From assembly GCA_016936215.1 (NCBI GenBank), contig JAFGPL010000215.1:1-59381 (forward strand): a stretch of DNA of 59,381 bases, in the 5' to 3' direction. The stretch is from Bacteroidales bacterium. Its GTDB lineage: Bacteria > Bacteroidota > Bacteroidia > Bacteroidales > UBA10428. The number at the start of each line of letters is the position of its first letter. Position 1 is the stretch's first letter. Below, piece after piece: positions 18,409-29,700 of this stretch. Made by a program: the position numbers and the translations under genes. Under the pieces are notes generated by a model. The model was not told where the DNA came from, made no database searches, and saw only the letters and a list, made by a program, of their open reading frames with translations.

Positions 18409-20016
18409 TTACCAACCAGCATTTTGAATCAATGTTCCTTCAGATAATTTTATCTCATCGTTTGGAATCTGGAATAATCCTTTAGTTACCAATGGGAAGC
18501 TGATGACTTTTGTCACAATCTTGTCTTCACCAAGGCCTCCGGTATATACTTCCACACCAGGTTCATCTAATGCAGATTTAGCCACATCCAAACCTTGCCG
18601 AAGCAAATCCCAGTATCGAATACCTTCAAAGGCCAGTTCAAGTCGGCGTTCCTCCATGATCGCTTCCTTGCTAACAGTTTCTGCAGGTGCTGCACCTCCA
18701 AATGCCCGGTTGCGTACCATATCGAACTGAATTTGAGCTTTACCCGGGTCAGTATCCAAGTTTAGCTCTGCACCCATTAACAACACATCAGCAAAGCGGA
18801 TTACATAAAAATCGTATGGTTGTCCATATTGCCAGTTTCTTTCCAAAGCTGTTAACCGATCTGTATTATCTATAGCTACCGGGATATATTTTGTCTGCCA
18901 GTATCCGGTATACTCATTCTGATCAATTGCGGTATAACCAACATTGTCAGCTTTCATATCTATGATAGAGCCTTTTTTGCGCAGATCATCATCCCTGTAT
19001 GCATTCCATAATTTTGGATTTACAGTGGCAAAACCCCATCCCGATGCAACAGGGTCTTTTGCATATGAGCGATAGCCATTATAAACTATCCAGTGAGAAC
19101 CGTCATATTTACCGTGGATTCCAGTTTCTGAGAATTTAATAGCAAAAACAATCTCTTTATTGTTTTCTCCAGCAAATGTGAGATCGCTATTACCTGTAAG
19201 TTTTTCAAGATATGACTCATTGAGCGCGTATCCCCAAAGCGCACGAAAATCATCAACCAACCCATGACCGCTAGATTCAATAACATCATTAATATAACCT
19301 GTAACAGTTACTTTGTCTATTATACCAACAAGATCGGGTTTTGCATAATAGCCTGTATAATATAAGTAAACCCTTGCCATTAATGCTTCAGCAGCCCATT
19401 TTGTAACCCTTCCACTTTCTGAAGGCGAAATAGATTCATATCTCAAGGCAGGGATATTTTCAATAGCATATTTCAAGTCTGTGGCTATAAACGTATATAC
19501 TTCCTCCGGAGAAGCCTGTTTGCGATATTTATCGAATTCAGGCTTGTCAAATAGCGGAATATTTCCAAAAACACGTATCAAGTCAAAATAATAGTAAGCC
19601 CTAAGAAAACGGGCTTCTGCGATGTATTTGTTAATTACAGCAACATTTGTAAAGGTTTCAGGTTTTGTATTCACGAGAAGAGAATTGCATCTGAAAATGC
19701 CCATATAACAACGTTCCCAGAATTCATCACACAAGTTTTCATCATTGTAATCCAACCAATCATCCCATCCGATTTTCCCTTCTTGTGCACCGGTACCTAA
19801 AAACACGTTATCAGAAGCAGTTTCGGCTATGTGCCAGTAACTACCATATTCTTCCCATTGCAAAATTTTATAGCAACCAACCAAAGCTTCATAAACATCT
19901 TGTTCGGTTGCATAAAAGTTTTTATCTACCTTGATGGTGATGGGAGACTCTTCAAGAAAACTGTCGCCACAAGCAACAAGTAATATTATATTAAATAAAA
20001 CAAAAATCTTTTTCAT
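18409..20016 (-). CDS. SusD/RagB family glycan-binding lipoprotein
   Basis: 535 residues with a lipobox (ILLVAC, Cys16) and the SusD start EESPITIKVD. Helical TPR-like repeats frame a sugar-binding face. The C-terminal SusD signature MEERRLELAFEGIRYWDLLRQG is present. SusD proteins lid the SusC porin and capture oligosaccharides at the cell surface. It is 18 bases downstream of susC and certainly cotranscribed. Sequence divergence from the well-studied starch SusD prevents a substrate call from this gene alone. Confidence 0.95.
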   Translation of the reverse strand: MKKIFVLFNIILLVACGDSFLEESPITIKVDKNFYATEQDVYEALVGCYKILQWEEYGSYWHIAETASDNVFLGTGAQEGKIGWDDWLDYNDENLCDEFWERCYMGIFRCNSLLVNTKPETFTNVAVINKYIAEARFLRAYYYFDLIRVFGNIPLFDKPEFDKYRKQASPEEVYTFIATDLKYAIENIPALRYESISPSESGRVTKWAAEALMARVYLYYTGYYAKPDLVGIIDKVTVTGYINDVIESSGHGLVDDFRALWGYALNESYLEKLTGNSDLTFAGENNKEIVFAIKFSETGIHGKYDGSHWIVYNGYRSYAKDPVASGWGFATVNPKLWNAYRDDDLRKKGSIIDMKADNVGYTAIDQNEYTGYWQTKYIPVAIDNTDRLTALERNWQYGQPYDFYVIRFADVLLMGAELNLDTDPGKAQIQFDMVRNRAFGGAAPAETVSKEAIMEERRLELAFEGIRYWDLLRQGLDVAKSALDEPGVEVYTGGLGEDKIVTKVISFPLVTKGLFQIPNDEIKLSEGTLIQNAGW

Positions 20017-20034
20017 TGTAATCTGGCTTAATAA

Positions 20035-23000
20035 TTAAAACTTAAGATTAATACCAATTAAAAATGTCCGTGGATGAGGATAGTATCCGAGGTCAATTCC
20101 TGAAGCCCATCCATCCTGTGCATAACCAATGTCTGGGTCCATACCTGTGTATTTGGTAATTGTAAATAAATTTTGTGCAGCAAGATATACCCTTACCTGA
20201 GATGCTTTGATCCTATCCCTTAACATTGTCGCAAAGTCATAACCCAGTGTTACATTGCTAAATCTCCAGTATGCACCACTTTCAAGGTACAAGTCGGAGA
20301 AATTGTCCCAGTTTTTGTTTTTATCAGCACTTTTTTCTATTACACGGGGAAAGCGGTTAGAGGTCCCTTTACCATGCCACCGTTCCAAAACCTCAGTAGT
20401 CCAGTTATTCTGAAGACGTTCCATAGAACGAAAGCCTTTTGCAATCTGGTTGCCAAATACTCCATTAGAAGTAATTGAAAAATCGAATCCTTTATATTCA
20501 GCTCCGAAATTTAAACCAAAAATAAAATCAGGATGAGGGTTACCAATCTCATGACGGTCATCTTCGTTTATGATGCCATCATTATTATGATCAACAAATA
20601 TAACGTCACCGGGTTTTGCATCCTTTTGGAGCAATTGTCCTGCATCGTTTCTATAATTATTTATCTGTTCAACATCCTGAAATAGCCCGGCAGTTTCATA
20701 CCCCCAGAAATAACCAATGGGATAACCAACTTCTGCACGATAAATTTCGCTTATACCCTGCCATAAAACATTTGATTTACCATGAATTATACCTTCAGCA
20801 TTGGCGATTCGTAAAACTTTGTTTTTATTATAAGACACGTTACCATTAACATAATAGTTAATATTCCCAATCCTGTCATTCCATCCCAAAACAAGCTCTA
20901 AACCTGAATTTCTCACATCACCACCATTGATGAGCGGAGCATTGGCACCTGCAGTTGCCATAATTGGGGCTTCAACCAACCAATCTTTGGTAGTTTTAAT
21001 ATAATAATCCAGGTTTATGCTCAACCTGTTCAATACCCGTGCATCAAATCCAATGTTTAATTGTTCAGATGTTTCCCATGTAAGTTCTTCATTTGGAAGA
21101 ACATTTGGATAAGACCCTAAGGTTGCTACATCATTACCAAAGAAATAATACTGGTCTGATAGTATTGTTGCAAGATATGCAAACTCCCTGATCTTCTCGT
21201 TTCCATTTTGTCCCCAACTAGCTCGTAGTTTTAAGAAATCAAGAAAAGTTAAAGATTTGAGAAAATCCTGGTTGGACAAAACCCATCCTGCAGAAAAAGA
21301 AGGAAAATAACCCCATCGGTTTCCTACTGCAAACCTTGAAGAACCATCAATGCGCAGAGTACCACTTAACAAAAATGTCTCCCGGAAATCATAAAGCACT
21401 CTTCCAAAATAAGAAACTAGGGCCAATTTAGTTTCAGGTTTTCCGGTTAACAATCGTACCCCGCCATAATCAAGGTTTTTTGCATTATCAAGCCATGCAT
21501 GCTCATAATCATTGAATATCAGCCCGGTATTCTTACCATACTGGGTAGCACCTGTTCTTTTTTGTGCAGACATACCAGCTAAAGCAGAGAGTGAATGCTC
21601 AGAAAACTGTAAATCGTAACTTATTGTATTCTCCCATTTCCAGGTAACATTACCCCAACTGCTCTGTTCAACAAAGGCCTTAGGATTAAATGCTACCGAA
21701 GACAGTTCATATTGAGGGGCAAATTTATTATATGATCCTGCAGTTAGATTAATACCAAAATTTGTTCGATATTTCAATCCTAGTAAAGGTTCAATCACTG
21801 CATAAATATCACCAATTAGATAATTATTTATATCTATTCTCTGATTATTTAACTGGAGAATACCATAAGGATTTGTCTCTCCATTGTTCCATTTATACAA
21901 TGTTTGCCCGGCTGTATCTTTAGCATTTGCATTAAAATATTCTCCATTATTGTCATATACCGGTAAAAATGGGCTGGTATTGAAAGCACCATGCAAACTA
22001 TTGCTGTATAAATCACCTACTCCAACTCCCCTCTTTTGTGTATAAGCATAGCTAAAGTGCTCTCCAATAGTAAAATACTTATTTGATTTATGTTCAGAAT
22101 TAATACGAAATGAATACCTGTTATAATCTGAAATATCTTTACCTCCCAATATACCCTCTTGGTCTGTATAGGCAATTGACATCGAATAAACAGATTTTTC
22201 AGAACCTCCCGTTGCACTGATGACATGACTTTGGGTTAATGCATTCTTTACAAACATTTCATCAAGCCAATCAGTACCAGTTCCAATTGAATCAAGATAT
22301 ATTCCATACGATGGGAAGTTCCACAGTGACCTGCCATTATTCAGATTGGCTTCATTCATTATTAAAGCATATTGTTTGGCATTCAGTAATTCCAGTTTTT
22401 TATATAGATTTTGTACTCCAACATAACCATCATAACTTATTGATGATTGGCCAGCTTTGCCTTGTTTAGTGGTAATTAATACGACCCCGTTTGCTGCCCT
22501 ATTGCCATATATTGCAGCCGAAGCCGCATCTTTCAGAATATCAACCGATTCAATATCTGCGTTATTCAGAAAAGAAAGTGCACTGTCTACAGGCATTCCG
22601 TCAACTATAAATAGAGGAGCATTTGATCCGACAGTAGCTATTCCCCTGATGGAAACTTTAAATCCTTCTCCCGGTTGTCCCGAATGGGGAGTAATACGGA
22701 CACCGGCGCTTTGACCTTGCATTGCGGCTAAAGGAGATAATGAGTTCATTTTAACCAGGTCTTCACCTTTAACATGAGAAGTAGCACCAGTCAGAAGTTT
22801 TTTCTTTTGAACACCATAGCCAACAACCACCACCTCATCCAGTTGGGCAATATCGGGTATAAGGTTTACATTGAGGGTGGTTGAATTACCTACTGTGATT
22901 TCTTCTTTCAGGTATCCGATAAAAGAAACCTGAAGCACATCATCCGACGATGCTGCAATACTGAAATTACCATCCATGTCGGTGACAGTTCCGGTTTGTG

Positions 23001-23214
23001 TACCCATTATCACAACATTTGCACCGGGAATGGGAAGATTGTCATCAGAAGAAACAACTTTTCCTGTAATCTGTCTCGCTGGTTGCTTTTCCTGGGCTGT
23101 TAAATATGAATTACCGGCAAGCATCATAACCATAAGCAATGCCAATATTTTTGACAAACCCTTTGTAAAAGAACCACATACAAAAAATTCACGTTTATCT
23201 GGTACCTTTTTCAT
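20035..23214 (-). CDS. SusC/RagA TonB-dependent oligosaccharide transporter
   Basis: 1059 residues. A long signal peptide ends near YLTAQ and is followed by a carboxypeptidase-regulatory-like domain (ITGKVVSSDDNLPIPGANVV). Next are the TonB-box region DEVVVVGYGVQKKK, a plug domain (GQSAGVRITPHSGQPG, IRGIATVGSNAPLFIVDG) and a 22-stranded barrel ending in the aromatic terminus GINLKF. It imports oligosaccharides across the outer membrane with energy from TonB-ExbBD. It lies 43 bases after the GH31 gene and 18 before susD. No STN domain is present, so it is not an anti-sigma signalling version, consistent with HTCS control. Confidence 0.96.
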   Translation of the reverse strand: MKKVPDKREFFVCGSFTKGLSKILALLMVMMLAGNSYLTAQEKQPARQITGKVVSSDDNLPIPGANVVIMGTQTGTVTDMDGNFSIAASSDDVLQVSFIGYLKEEITVGNSTTLNVNLIPDIAQLDEVVVVGYGVQKKKLLTGATSHVKGEDLVKMNSLSPLAAMQGQSAGVRITPHSGQPGEGFKVSIRGIATVGSNAPLFIVDGMPVDSALSFLNNADIESVDILKDAASAAIYGNRAANGVVLITTKQGKAGQSSISYDGYVGVQNLYKKLELLNAKQYALIMNEANLNNGRSLWNFPSYGIYLDSIGTGTDWLDEMFVKNALTQSHVISATGGSEKSVYSMSIAYTDQEGILGGKDISDYNRYSFRINSEHKSNKYFTIGEHFSYAYTQKRGVGVGDLYSNSLHGAFNTSPFLPVYDNNGEYFNANAKDTAGQTLYKWNNGETNPYGILQLNNQRIDINNYLIGDIYAVIEPLLGLKYRTNFGINLTAGSYNKFAPQYELSSVAFNPKAFVEQSSWGNVTWKWENTISYDLQFSEHSLSALAGMSAQKRTGATQYGKNTGLIFNDYEHAWLDNAKNLDYGGVRLLTGKPETKLALVSYFGRVLYDFRETFLLSGTLRIDGSSRFAVGNRWGYFPSFSAGWVLSNQDFLKSLTFLDFLKLRASWGQNGNEKIREFAYLATILSDQYYFFGNDVATLGSYPNVLPNEELTWETSEQLNIGFDARVLNRLSINLDYYIKTTKDWLVEAPIMATAGANAPLINGGDVRNSGLELVLGWNDRIGNINYYVNGNVSYNKNKVLRIANAEGIIHGKSNVLWQGISEIYRAEVGYPIGYFWGYETAGLFQDVEQINNYRNDAGQLLQKDAKPGDVIFVDHNNDGIINEDDRHEIGNPHPDFIFGLNFGAEYKGFDFSITSNGVFGNQIAKGFRSMERLQNNWTTEVLERWHGKGTSNRFPRVIEKSADKNKNWDNFSDLYLESGAYWRFSNVTLGYDFATMLRDRIKASQVRVYLAAQNLFTITKYTGMDPDIGYAQDGWASGIDLGYYPHPRTFLIGINLKF

Positions 23215-23257
23215 AGTTTTAATAAGTGTTATTTAGGTTTATTTGTTAAGGTTAACA

Positions 23258-26065
23258 TTATTTAATTTCCAAAGATTGTAATGTTCCGTTGTAATTGACT
23301 GTCCCGGCGGTTGAAGGTATAACATCTATACCCGTCTCTTTTTCAGGGTCAATGAATACTACCTTAAAGACCCTGTCCTTCAACATGCCAGGGTATTCTC
23401 CTTGTCTGTTTTCAATTGTCAGGATTCTATTTTCATCGTTGTATTTAATTGTGATAAATGAAAAATCACCTTTTTCGTAATTATAAGTGACCCCGTCATC
23501 TTCATATAATGTAAACTCAGCATCCCTGCCGCCATATACATACAGCACCAGCGAGTCTGCATTCTTTTCACCAGTATACTGCATTTCCGGGCCAAAAGGA
23601 ATAACAGAGCCCTGTTTCACAAACAGCGGAATTTTTTCAAGGGGTGCTTCTGTTATGATGTTCTGCCCGCCATTGTAATATTTTCCGGTATTAAGATCGT
23701 ACCATCCTGTTCCTGCCGGTAAATATACTTCGCGTTGCCTGGCCTTATATTCATGAACAGGACAAACCATAAGGGATGGCCCGAACATATACTGGTCACT
23801 TATGTTATGAACATTCCTGTCGCCTGGAAAATCCATTACCAAAGCCCTCATAATGGTATAATCTTGATGATATGCCATCCCGGTAAGGGTATAAATATAT
23901 GGCATAAGGCGATACCTTAATTTATTATAATAAAGCATTGACCGGTATGCAGGATGACTTTCGGGCGCAATGTTATATACCTCGCGATACGGGAACTGGC
24001 CGTGTACCCTGAAAATCGGGCAGAATGCGCCAAACTGGTACCAGCGGGTGTTCAGTTCCCTCCATTCGTCAAGGTCTTTGCCCTGCGGATTTTCAAATCT
24101 CTTTTCAAGAGAAAATCCACCAATATCATGTGTCCAGTATGGGATACCGGAAATACTGAAATTAATACCTGCAGCTACCTGGTCACCCAGATCGCTCCAG
24201 CGACTGGCAACATCACCGCTCCAGGTAACGGCTGCATACCTTTGCTGACCGGCAAACGCAGAACGGGTAAGTATAAATACCCTTTTATCAGGGTCAATGG
24301 CCCTCGAGCCTTCATAGACGGCTTTTGAATTGAAATAAGAAAAGGCATTGAAAAATTGGGCACCTGAACCTAAGAAGGTTGTATCCATCATCAGTTTTCG
24401 TTCGGCTATTGAGTGGTTTGACTGCATATCGGGCTCGGTTGCATCAAGCCACCATGCGTCTATCCCTTTACTGTTCAATTTTTCATTGATTTGATGCCAG
24501 AAGAGTTTTCTTGCTTCGGGATTAAAAGCATCGTAAAACGTAGAGATATAACCGGGACCCACCCAGTCTTTTCTTTCAAGCTGAAGGTTTCGCTGATAAA
24601 GGAACCCTTTCTCATTCATCTGGTCGAAATGACCGGTACCCCGATAGAATTTGGGCCAAACCGAAATCATTATCCTGGTATTGAAGCTGTCATGAAGTTC
24701 TTTTATCATACCATCCGGATCGGGAAAACGCTCTTTATCAAATTCATGCGAGCCCCAATCATCTTCTCTCCAGTAAAACCAGTCAAGAACAATATTGTCC
24801 AATGGAATGCCGCGGTTTCGAAACTCTTTCACCACACCGGTAAGTTCTTCCTGTGTTTTATACCTCTCCCTGCTCTGCCAGAAACCCATTGCCCACTTTG
24901 GCATTATCGGAGCCTTTCCGGTTAATTTCCGGTATCCGCTGATCACTTCATCGGCGCTATTGCCTTTAATAAAATAATAGTCAATAGCATGGGCGACTTC
25001 TGAGTATAACGAAAGGTTATTTTGTTCTCCGACAGGAAGCGGATCAAGGTGAAGCAGTGCAAGGTAACCTTCGTTGGGTATCCATTCGATTTTAATGGTA
25101 TGTTTTTCATTCTTTGCCATCTCTACCTGGAATTTGTGATACCAGGGGTTCCAGTTCTGTCTCCATCTGTCAAATATCAGCTTGTCGTCAATCCAGAGTT
25201 TGAAATATTCAGAGGCATATAATGAAAACTTATGGTTACCTTCGGTTTCAGATGAAAAAGAACCTTCCCATACAATTTTTACATCACGTTTTGGAACATC
25301 TCCCGGCCATCTGTCCATTGATTCAAGATATTGGTAATCAATGGTATCTTCCATACGTGATAAAACCAGTTTGTTTTGATGGAAATAACTTGCAGTTAAT
25401 CCGCCAGGTTCCCCGTCTTTTGAAAACAGATTTAAACCCGATATTGGTTGAAATTCACGGGAATCACCGAATCGGGTGATGGAATAGTTGTCCCATAAAA
25501 TGCCATAATTTTTACTTGAATACAAAAAAGGAACAATGGCCACCAGGTTATGCTGTGCCAGTTCTACATCTTCTCCTTTATAGTTCATCTGCCTGTTCTG
25601 ATGCTGGCCTAAACCATAAAAGGCCTCGTCGTCAGGCGATTCAAACACCTGTCTTACCGAAAACAGCTTTTTATTTCCCGCTTCCAATGCAGCAAAGGTT
25701 TTACCACCACCGTTTTTTTCTTTCAGTATAACATTACCATCTGTATCTTTAAAAACAACAGTCCCATTTTTTGTTGACACTTCTGCTATAAGACTTTCGG
25801 TGGATAGAATAACAAGGCTATCGGTTTTTTTATAATTCCATTTTGTGAATGGCATTGCAGGATTATCAACAATCATACTGTTATACTCCTGCAATGTATT
25901 GTCGGCAGTAGCACAAATGTGGATAATATCTTTATTAATTACCTGAAGCCTTACGGTTTTTAAGACACTGTCGCTAAGATGAATAAGAAGACTGTCGGAT
26001 GTTTTAACAACCTGATTTTTACAAGATATAAATAAGGGAATAAAAAGTATCAGGAGCCTTTTCAT
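23258..26065 (-). CDS. GH31 alpha-xylosidase-like lipoprotein with PA14 insert
   Basis: 935 residues from the ATG at 26065, giving the lipoprotein signal LFIPLFISC. The longer reading would need a TTG at 26101. After the GH31 N-terminal beta-sandwich there is a PA14-like insert (about residues 250-355; WEGSFSSETEGNHKFSLYAS, LWIDDKLIFDRW). The barrel carries nucleophile Asp541 in WWLDATEPDM and acid/base Asp618 in WSGDVASRW. PA14-bearing GH31 enzymes with LDWFYWREDDWGSH-type motifs include the Bacteroides and Cellvibrio alpha-xylosidases that remove xylose from xyloglucan oligosaccharides. It is the first structural gene of the locus, downstream of the HTCS. Alpha-glucosidase remains possible. 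Confidence 0.92.
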   Translation of the reverse strand: MKRLLILFIPLFISCKNQVVKTSDSLLIHLSDSVLKTVRLQVINKDIIHICATADNTLQEYNSMIVDNPAMPFTKWNYKKTDSLVILSTESLIAEVSTKNGTVVFKDTDGNVILKEKNGGGKTFAALEAGNKKLFSVRQVFESPDDEAFYGLGQHQNRQMNYKGEDVELAQHNLVAIVPFLYSSKNYGILWDNYSITRFGDSREFQPISGLNLFSKDGEPGGLTASYFHQNKLVLSRMEDTIDYQYLESMDRWPGDVPKRDVKIVWEGSFSSETEGNHKFSLYASEYFKLWIDDKLIFDRWRQNWNPWYHKFQVEMAKNEKHTIKIEWIPNEGYLALLHLDPLPVGEQNNLSLYSEVAHAIDYYFIKGNSADEVISGYRKLTGKAPIMPKWAMGFWQSRERYKTQEELTGVVKEFRNRGIPLDNIVLDWFYWREDDWGSHEFDKERFPDPDGMIKELHDSFNTRIMISVWPKFYRGTGHFDQMNEKGFLYQRNLQLERKDWVGPGYISTFYDAFNPEARKLFWHQINEKLNSKGIDAWWLDATEPDMQSNHSIAERKLMMDTTFLGSGAQFFNAFSYFNSKAVYEGSRAIDPDKRVFILTRSAFAGQQRYAAVTWSGDVASRWSDLGDQVAAGINFSISGIPYWTHDIGGFSLEKRFENPQGKDLDEWRELNTRWYQFGAFCPIFRVHGQFPYREVYNIAPESHPAYRSMLYYNKLRYRLMPYIYTLTGMAYHQDYTIMRALVMDFPGDRNVHNISDQYMFGPSLMVCPVHEYKARQREVYLPAGTGWYDLNTGKYYNGGQNIITEAPLEKIPLFVKQGSVIPFGPEMQYTGEKNADSLVLYVYGGRDAEFTLYEDDGVTYNYEKGDFSFITIKYNDENRILTIENRQGEYPGMLKDRVFKVVFIDPEKETGIDVIPSTAGTVNYNGTLQSLEIK

Positions 26066-26098
26066 AGTATTAAGTAGTTTTTCCTTTGGGTTTAAAAT

Positions 26099-26132
26099 CA
26101 AAATTATATAAGTTAATAATGACAGTACTGTC
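26099..26132 (-). promoter_or_regulatory. Candidate promoter and palindromic operator of the PUL
   Basis: On the minus strand TAATTTTG (26106-26099) matches the Bacteroidota -7 consensus TAnnTTTG, about 34 bases upstream of the GH31 ATG. Just upstream is a perfect 12-bp palindrome GACAGTACTGTC (26121-26132), placed where a -33 element or activator would sit. The only TTTG-type -33 candidate lies too far away (26-bp spacing), as expected for an activator-dependent promoter. Confidence 0.35.
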
Positions 26133-26234
26133 CAAATGTTAAGAAGAACGATGCCATTTGTTAACTGCCAGTTTGTTTTTCACTATACCTTATTATTATA
26201 TTATATACCAATTAAGTGTTGGAAAATGTAATGC

Positions 26235-26375
26235 GTTGCCGCAAAGGCACAAAGGCTCTAAGTAAACACAAAGAATATACTTTGTGAACCTTCGTGACCC
26301 TGTCTGCCTTAGCAGTGTGGCTGACAGACCCGTCTGCCAAATCCGCCTGAGGCGGAGGCGGGCAGGTTGGTGTTT
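26235..26375. repeat. Dispersed palindromic/CAAAGG-type repeat in the HTCS-GH31 gap
   Basis: The gap 26066-26723 holds GCAAAGGCACAAAGG and AAACACAAAG stretches like those in the tandem repeat at 51167-51514. A GC-rich nested hairpin follows: CCGCC-TGA-GGCGG at 26343-26355, inside CTGCC (26334-26338) pairing with GGCAG (26361-26365). It looks like one or two intergenic repeat elements of the type multicopy in this phylum. The remainder of the gap is AT-rich, apart from the small reading frame at 26438-26548. Confidence 0.5.
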
Positions 26376-26437
26376 TAGTAGCATCTATCCAACTTTTAAT
26401 TCGCATTAAATACATGTTTTCCAATAATACATACCCG

Positions 26438-26548
26438 TTAAAGCGTAAATATCAAAACTACCCCGGCTGCAATAATGATAAACAGGATAAATTCAAGCAC
26501 GAGGATGATATTGTATTGTCTTCTTAAATTTTTATCGCTTAATTCCAC
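26438..26548 (-). CDS. Possible 36-residue single-pass membrane protein
   Basis: A short frame reads from GTG at 26548, immediately after an in-frame stop, to TAA. It encodes a basic amphipathic start (VELSDKNLRRQY) and then one strong membrane segment (about residues 14-34; ILVLEFILFIIIAAGVV). The lysine/arginine-rich head and single helix resemble the tiny membrane proteins often unannotated in Bacteroidota. No Shine-Dalgarno is visible, though those are rare here. It may be real or chance; conservation would decide. Confidence 0.3.
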   Translation of the reverse strand: MELSDKNLRRQYNIILVLEFILFIIIAAGVVLIFTL

Positions 26549-26723
26549 ACTTCAATATCAAAACATCAATAACTATTAAGTAAGTTGATATCAAAACTAC
26601 ACTAAGCAATTATTATCGAGGGGATGGAAATCATTCTTAATGGTGAGCGAAATGTTAACAAAAAAGAGTGATTTGAAAGGTTATTTTAAAGAAATGCAGG
26701 CTGAAATAACAAAATGCAAGGTT

Positions 26724-29700
26724 TCAGAACGACTTTATATCTCCTGATTTTGTTTGTTTGGAGGAAGCATATTCTGAAGGAAGCAGCTTAAATTCGCTTT
26801 TAAAATACTTGGTGAAATACTTTGGATTATTAAATCCAACCTGGTACGCAACTTCAGAAACCGACAACTGGCTTTTCTCTAAAAGCTGGGCAGCCCTTCT
26901 AAGCCTTATTATCCTAATAAATTCTATCGGCGTTTTACCAGTTAATGAAGTAAGTTTTTTATAGAGGTGCACCCGGCTCATGCCAATCTCGCGGCTTAGT
27001 TTATCTACTGAAAAATCAGGATCTGAAATATTATTTTCAACAATTAACAGCGCTTTTTTGATCAGTTTTTCATCAAGGGAAGTAATCTGAATTTCTGAAG
27101 GCGTTAATTCAAAGCGTTTCTGAAATGATTTTCGGATTAATTCACGCTGAAGAATAAGGTTTTTGATCCTCGATTCGAGTATTTCAAAACTAAAAGGTTT
27201 GGTAATATAGTCATCGGCACCTAGTTCAAACCCTTCCAGTCTTTTTTTATTTGATGTGCGGCCGGTAAGGAGTATCACGGGAATGTGCGAAGTATTTTTA
27301 TCTGATTTTATCTTTTTACAGAGTTCAATACCATCCATTTCGGGCATCATAATGTCGGTGACAATAAGGTCGGGGATTTTTTGTTGTGCCAGTTGCCATC
27401 CCTCGAGACCATTGGATGCTTCAATGATGGAGTAGTTCATTTTTAAATTATCCTTCAGATAAAAAAGAAAATCGGCATTATCCTCAACAAGCATTATTAC
27501 CTGTCTGCGCGTATCTGGTTTCTCTGTTTCCTCATTCATTTCAGCTGCATACAGGGGAGATGAGCCTGGTAAAGTTTCATCTGCCGAAAGATCGGGTATT
27601 TTTTTATCTTCAACAGGCAGTTCAGGCATAAATGGAAGATAAATGGTAAACCGGCTTCCTTTACCCGGTTCGCTCTCAAGCTTAACATAGCCTTTATGGG
27701 ACTTAACAAATTCATTTACAAGCGAAAGCCCTATCCCCGATCCCTGGTTGATCAATACTTTTTGATTGTCTTCACTGAAAAACCTTTCAAAAATCCTGCC
27801 CTGTTTCTCTTCCGGGATACCTATACCGGTGTCATTCACACTAATACAAATATATTTTGCAAACCCATCGTTGTTTGAGGAGAACTGTAATGTACCGGTA
27901 TCAGCGATATCAACTGTTACCCCTATTACCCCTTTTTCGGGTGTAAACTTAAATGCATTCGACAGCAGGTTGAAAGTTATCTTCTCAACCTTGTCCTGAT
28001 CAAAAAAGGTAATTATTTCCTTTAGCGATGAGTGAAACCTGTAATCAATCTCCTTCTTTTCGGCAAGGTCTGAAAACGAATCTGTTATATCCCTGACAAA
28101 CGAAATAATATCACCCTGTGCAAGGTTAAGCTTGAGTTCCTGGAATTCCAGGCGCCTGAAGTCAAGCAACTGGTTTACCAGGTTTAACAACCGGCGGGCA
28201 TTTCGGTAAATAAGTGTGAGATATTTATTATTTTCCGAACTCCCCGAGTTCTTAATGAGGTTCTCAAGTGGGGTAATAATCAACGAAAGCGGCGTTTTGA
28301 ATTCATGACTTATATTGGTAATGAATTTGATCTTAAGCATGTCTATCTCATGCCTCCTGTGGGCATCTATTCGCTCCTGGTGCACCCTGTGGCGCATACG
28401 TTCACGCTCAAGGATAAGATGTCTAAGGAGCAACAGAAGCCCAATGATGGCAAAGAAATAAATCACAAATGCTGTTTTTGTTTTCCAGAATGGCGGCAGC
28501 ACGGTAATTTTTAGACTTACCCCTTCAGTGTTCCACACACCATCATTATTAGAAGCCCGAACCCTGAAAACATAATCGCCCTGGTCAAGATTGGTATATG
28601 TGGCTTTTCTGAGCGAAGCGTCGGTTTTCATCCAGGTATTGTTAAAACCTTCGAGCATGTATTCATACTGGTTTTTTTCCGGCTGAAAATAATCCAGTGC
28701 TGCAAACTCAATGGAAATAACGTTTTCATGATATTTAAGCACTATTTTTTCAACCTGGGAAAATGTTTTCTTCAGTATGACCCTGCCATTTATCTTTTCA
28801 CCCACTTTCACCTCGTTGTTGAAAATCTGAAGACTTGTAAATACGATATCAGGTTTCCTTTTATTCGCCCTGATATCATCGGGATAGAAAATATTGAACC
28901 CGTTAGTGCCCCCAAATAAAAGCTCACCTTTTTTTGTCCTGAATGCTGCGCCTTTATTGAATTCTTTACCCTGCAACCCATCTGACTCATCGAAGTTTTT
29001 AAACCTGTAAGTAATATTATCACTGTTGTCTTTTTCAATAACCAGGTTTGACAAACCATTGGTAGTGCCTAGCCACAAGTTGCCGTTAAGGTCTTCAGCA
29101 ACAGAAAAAACAGAGTTATCAGGCAGACCATTTTCTTTTGTAAAATTCCTGAACAATTCTAACCGCGGGTCGAACATACTCAGGCCTTCCCTTGTACCAA
29201 TCCATATATTTTGACGGCTATCAATTTTTATACAGTTGATATTGTCGTTGATCAGGCTCGCAGTATCACCCGCCGATGCAGCATAGTACCTGAACTGCCC
29301 CGTACTTTTGTTGTAAACGTTAACACCAACCGCTGTGCCTATCCATATATTGTTTTTATTGTCTTCTTTAACCGAGGCAATAAAATCCGAAGTAAGAAGG
29401 CTGTCTACAGAATATTTGAAATGTCTGAACCTGCCGGTAGAAACATCTAATAAATCAAGGCCTCCTCCGAGGGTAGCAATCCATAGATTATTATCCTTGT
29501 CACCGTATATATCCCATACCCTGTCATCAGCAAGACTGTTAGGATTATCGGGGTTGTGCCTGTAATGAACAAAGCGTTTGCCATCGAAACAATTCAATCC
29601 GCCAAAATAGGTGCCGATCCAAAGCTTTTCGGATTGGTCCATGTACATGCTCACTATAACATCACTGCTCAGGCTGTTTTTGTTGTTGGGGTTATGCTTA

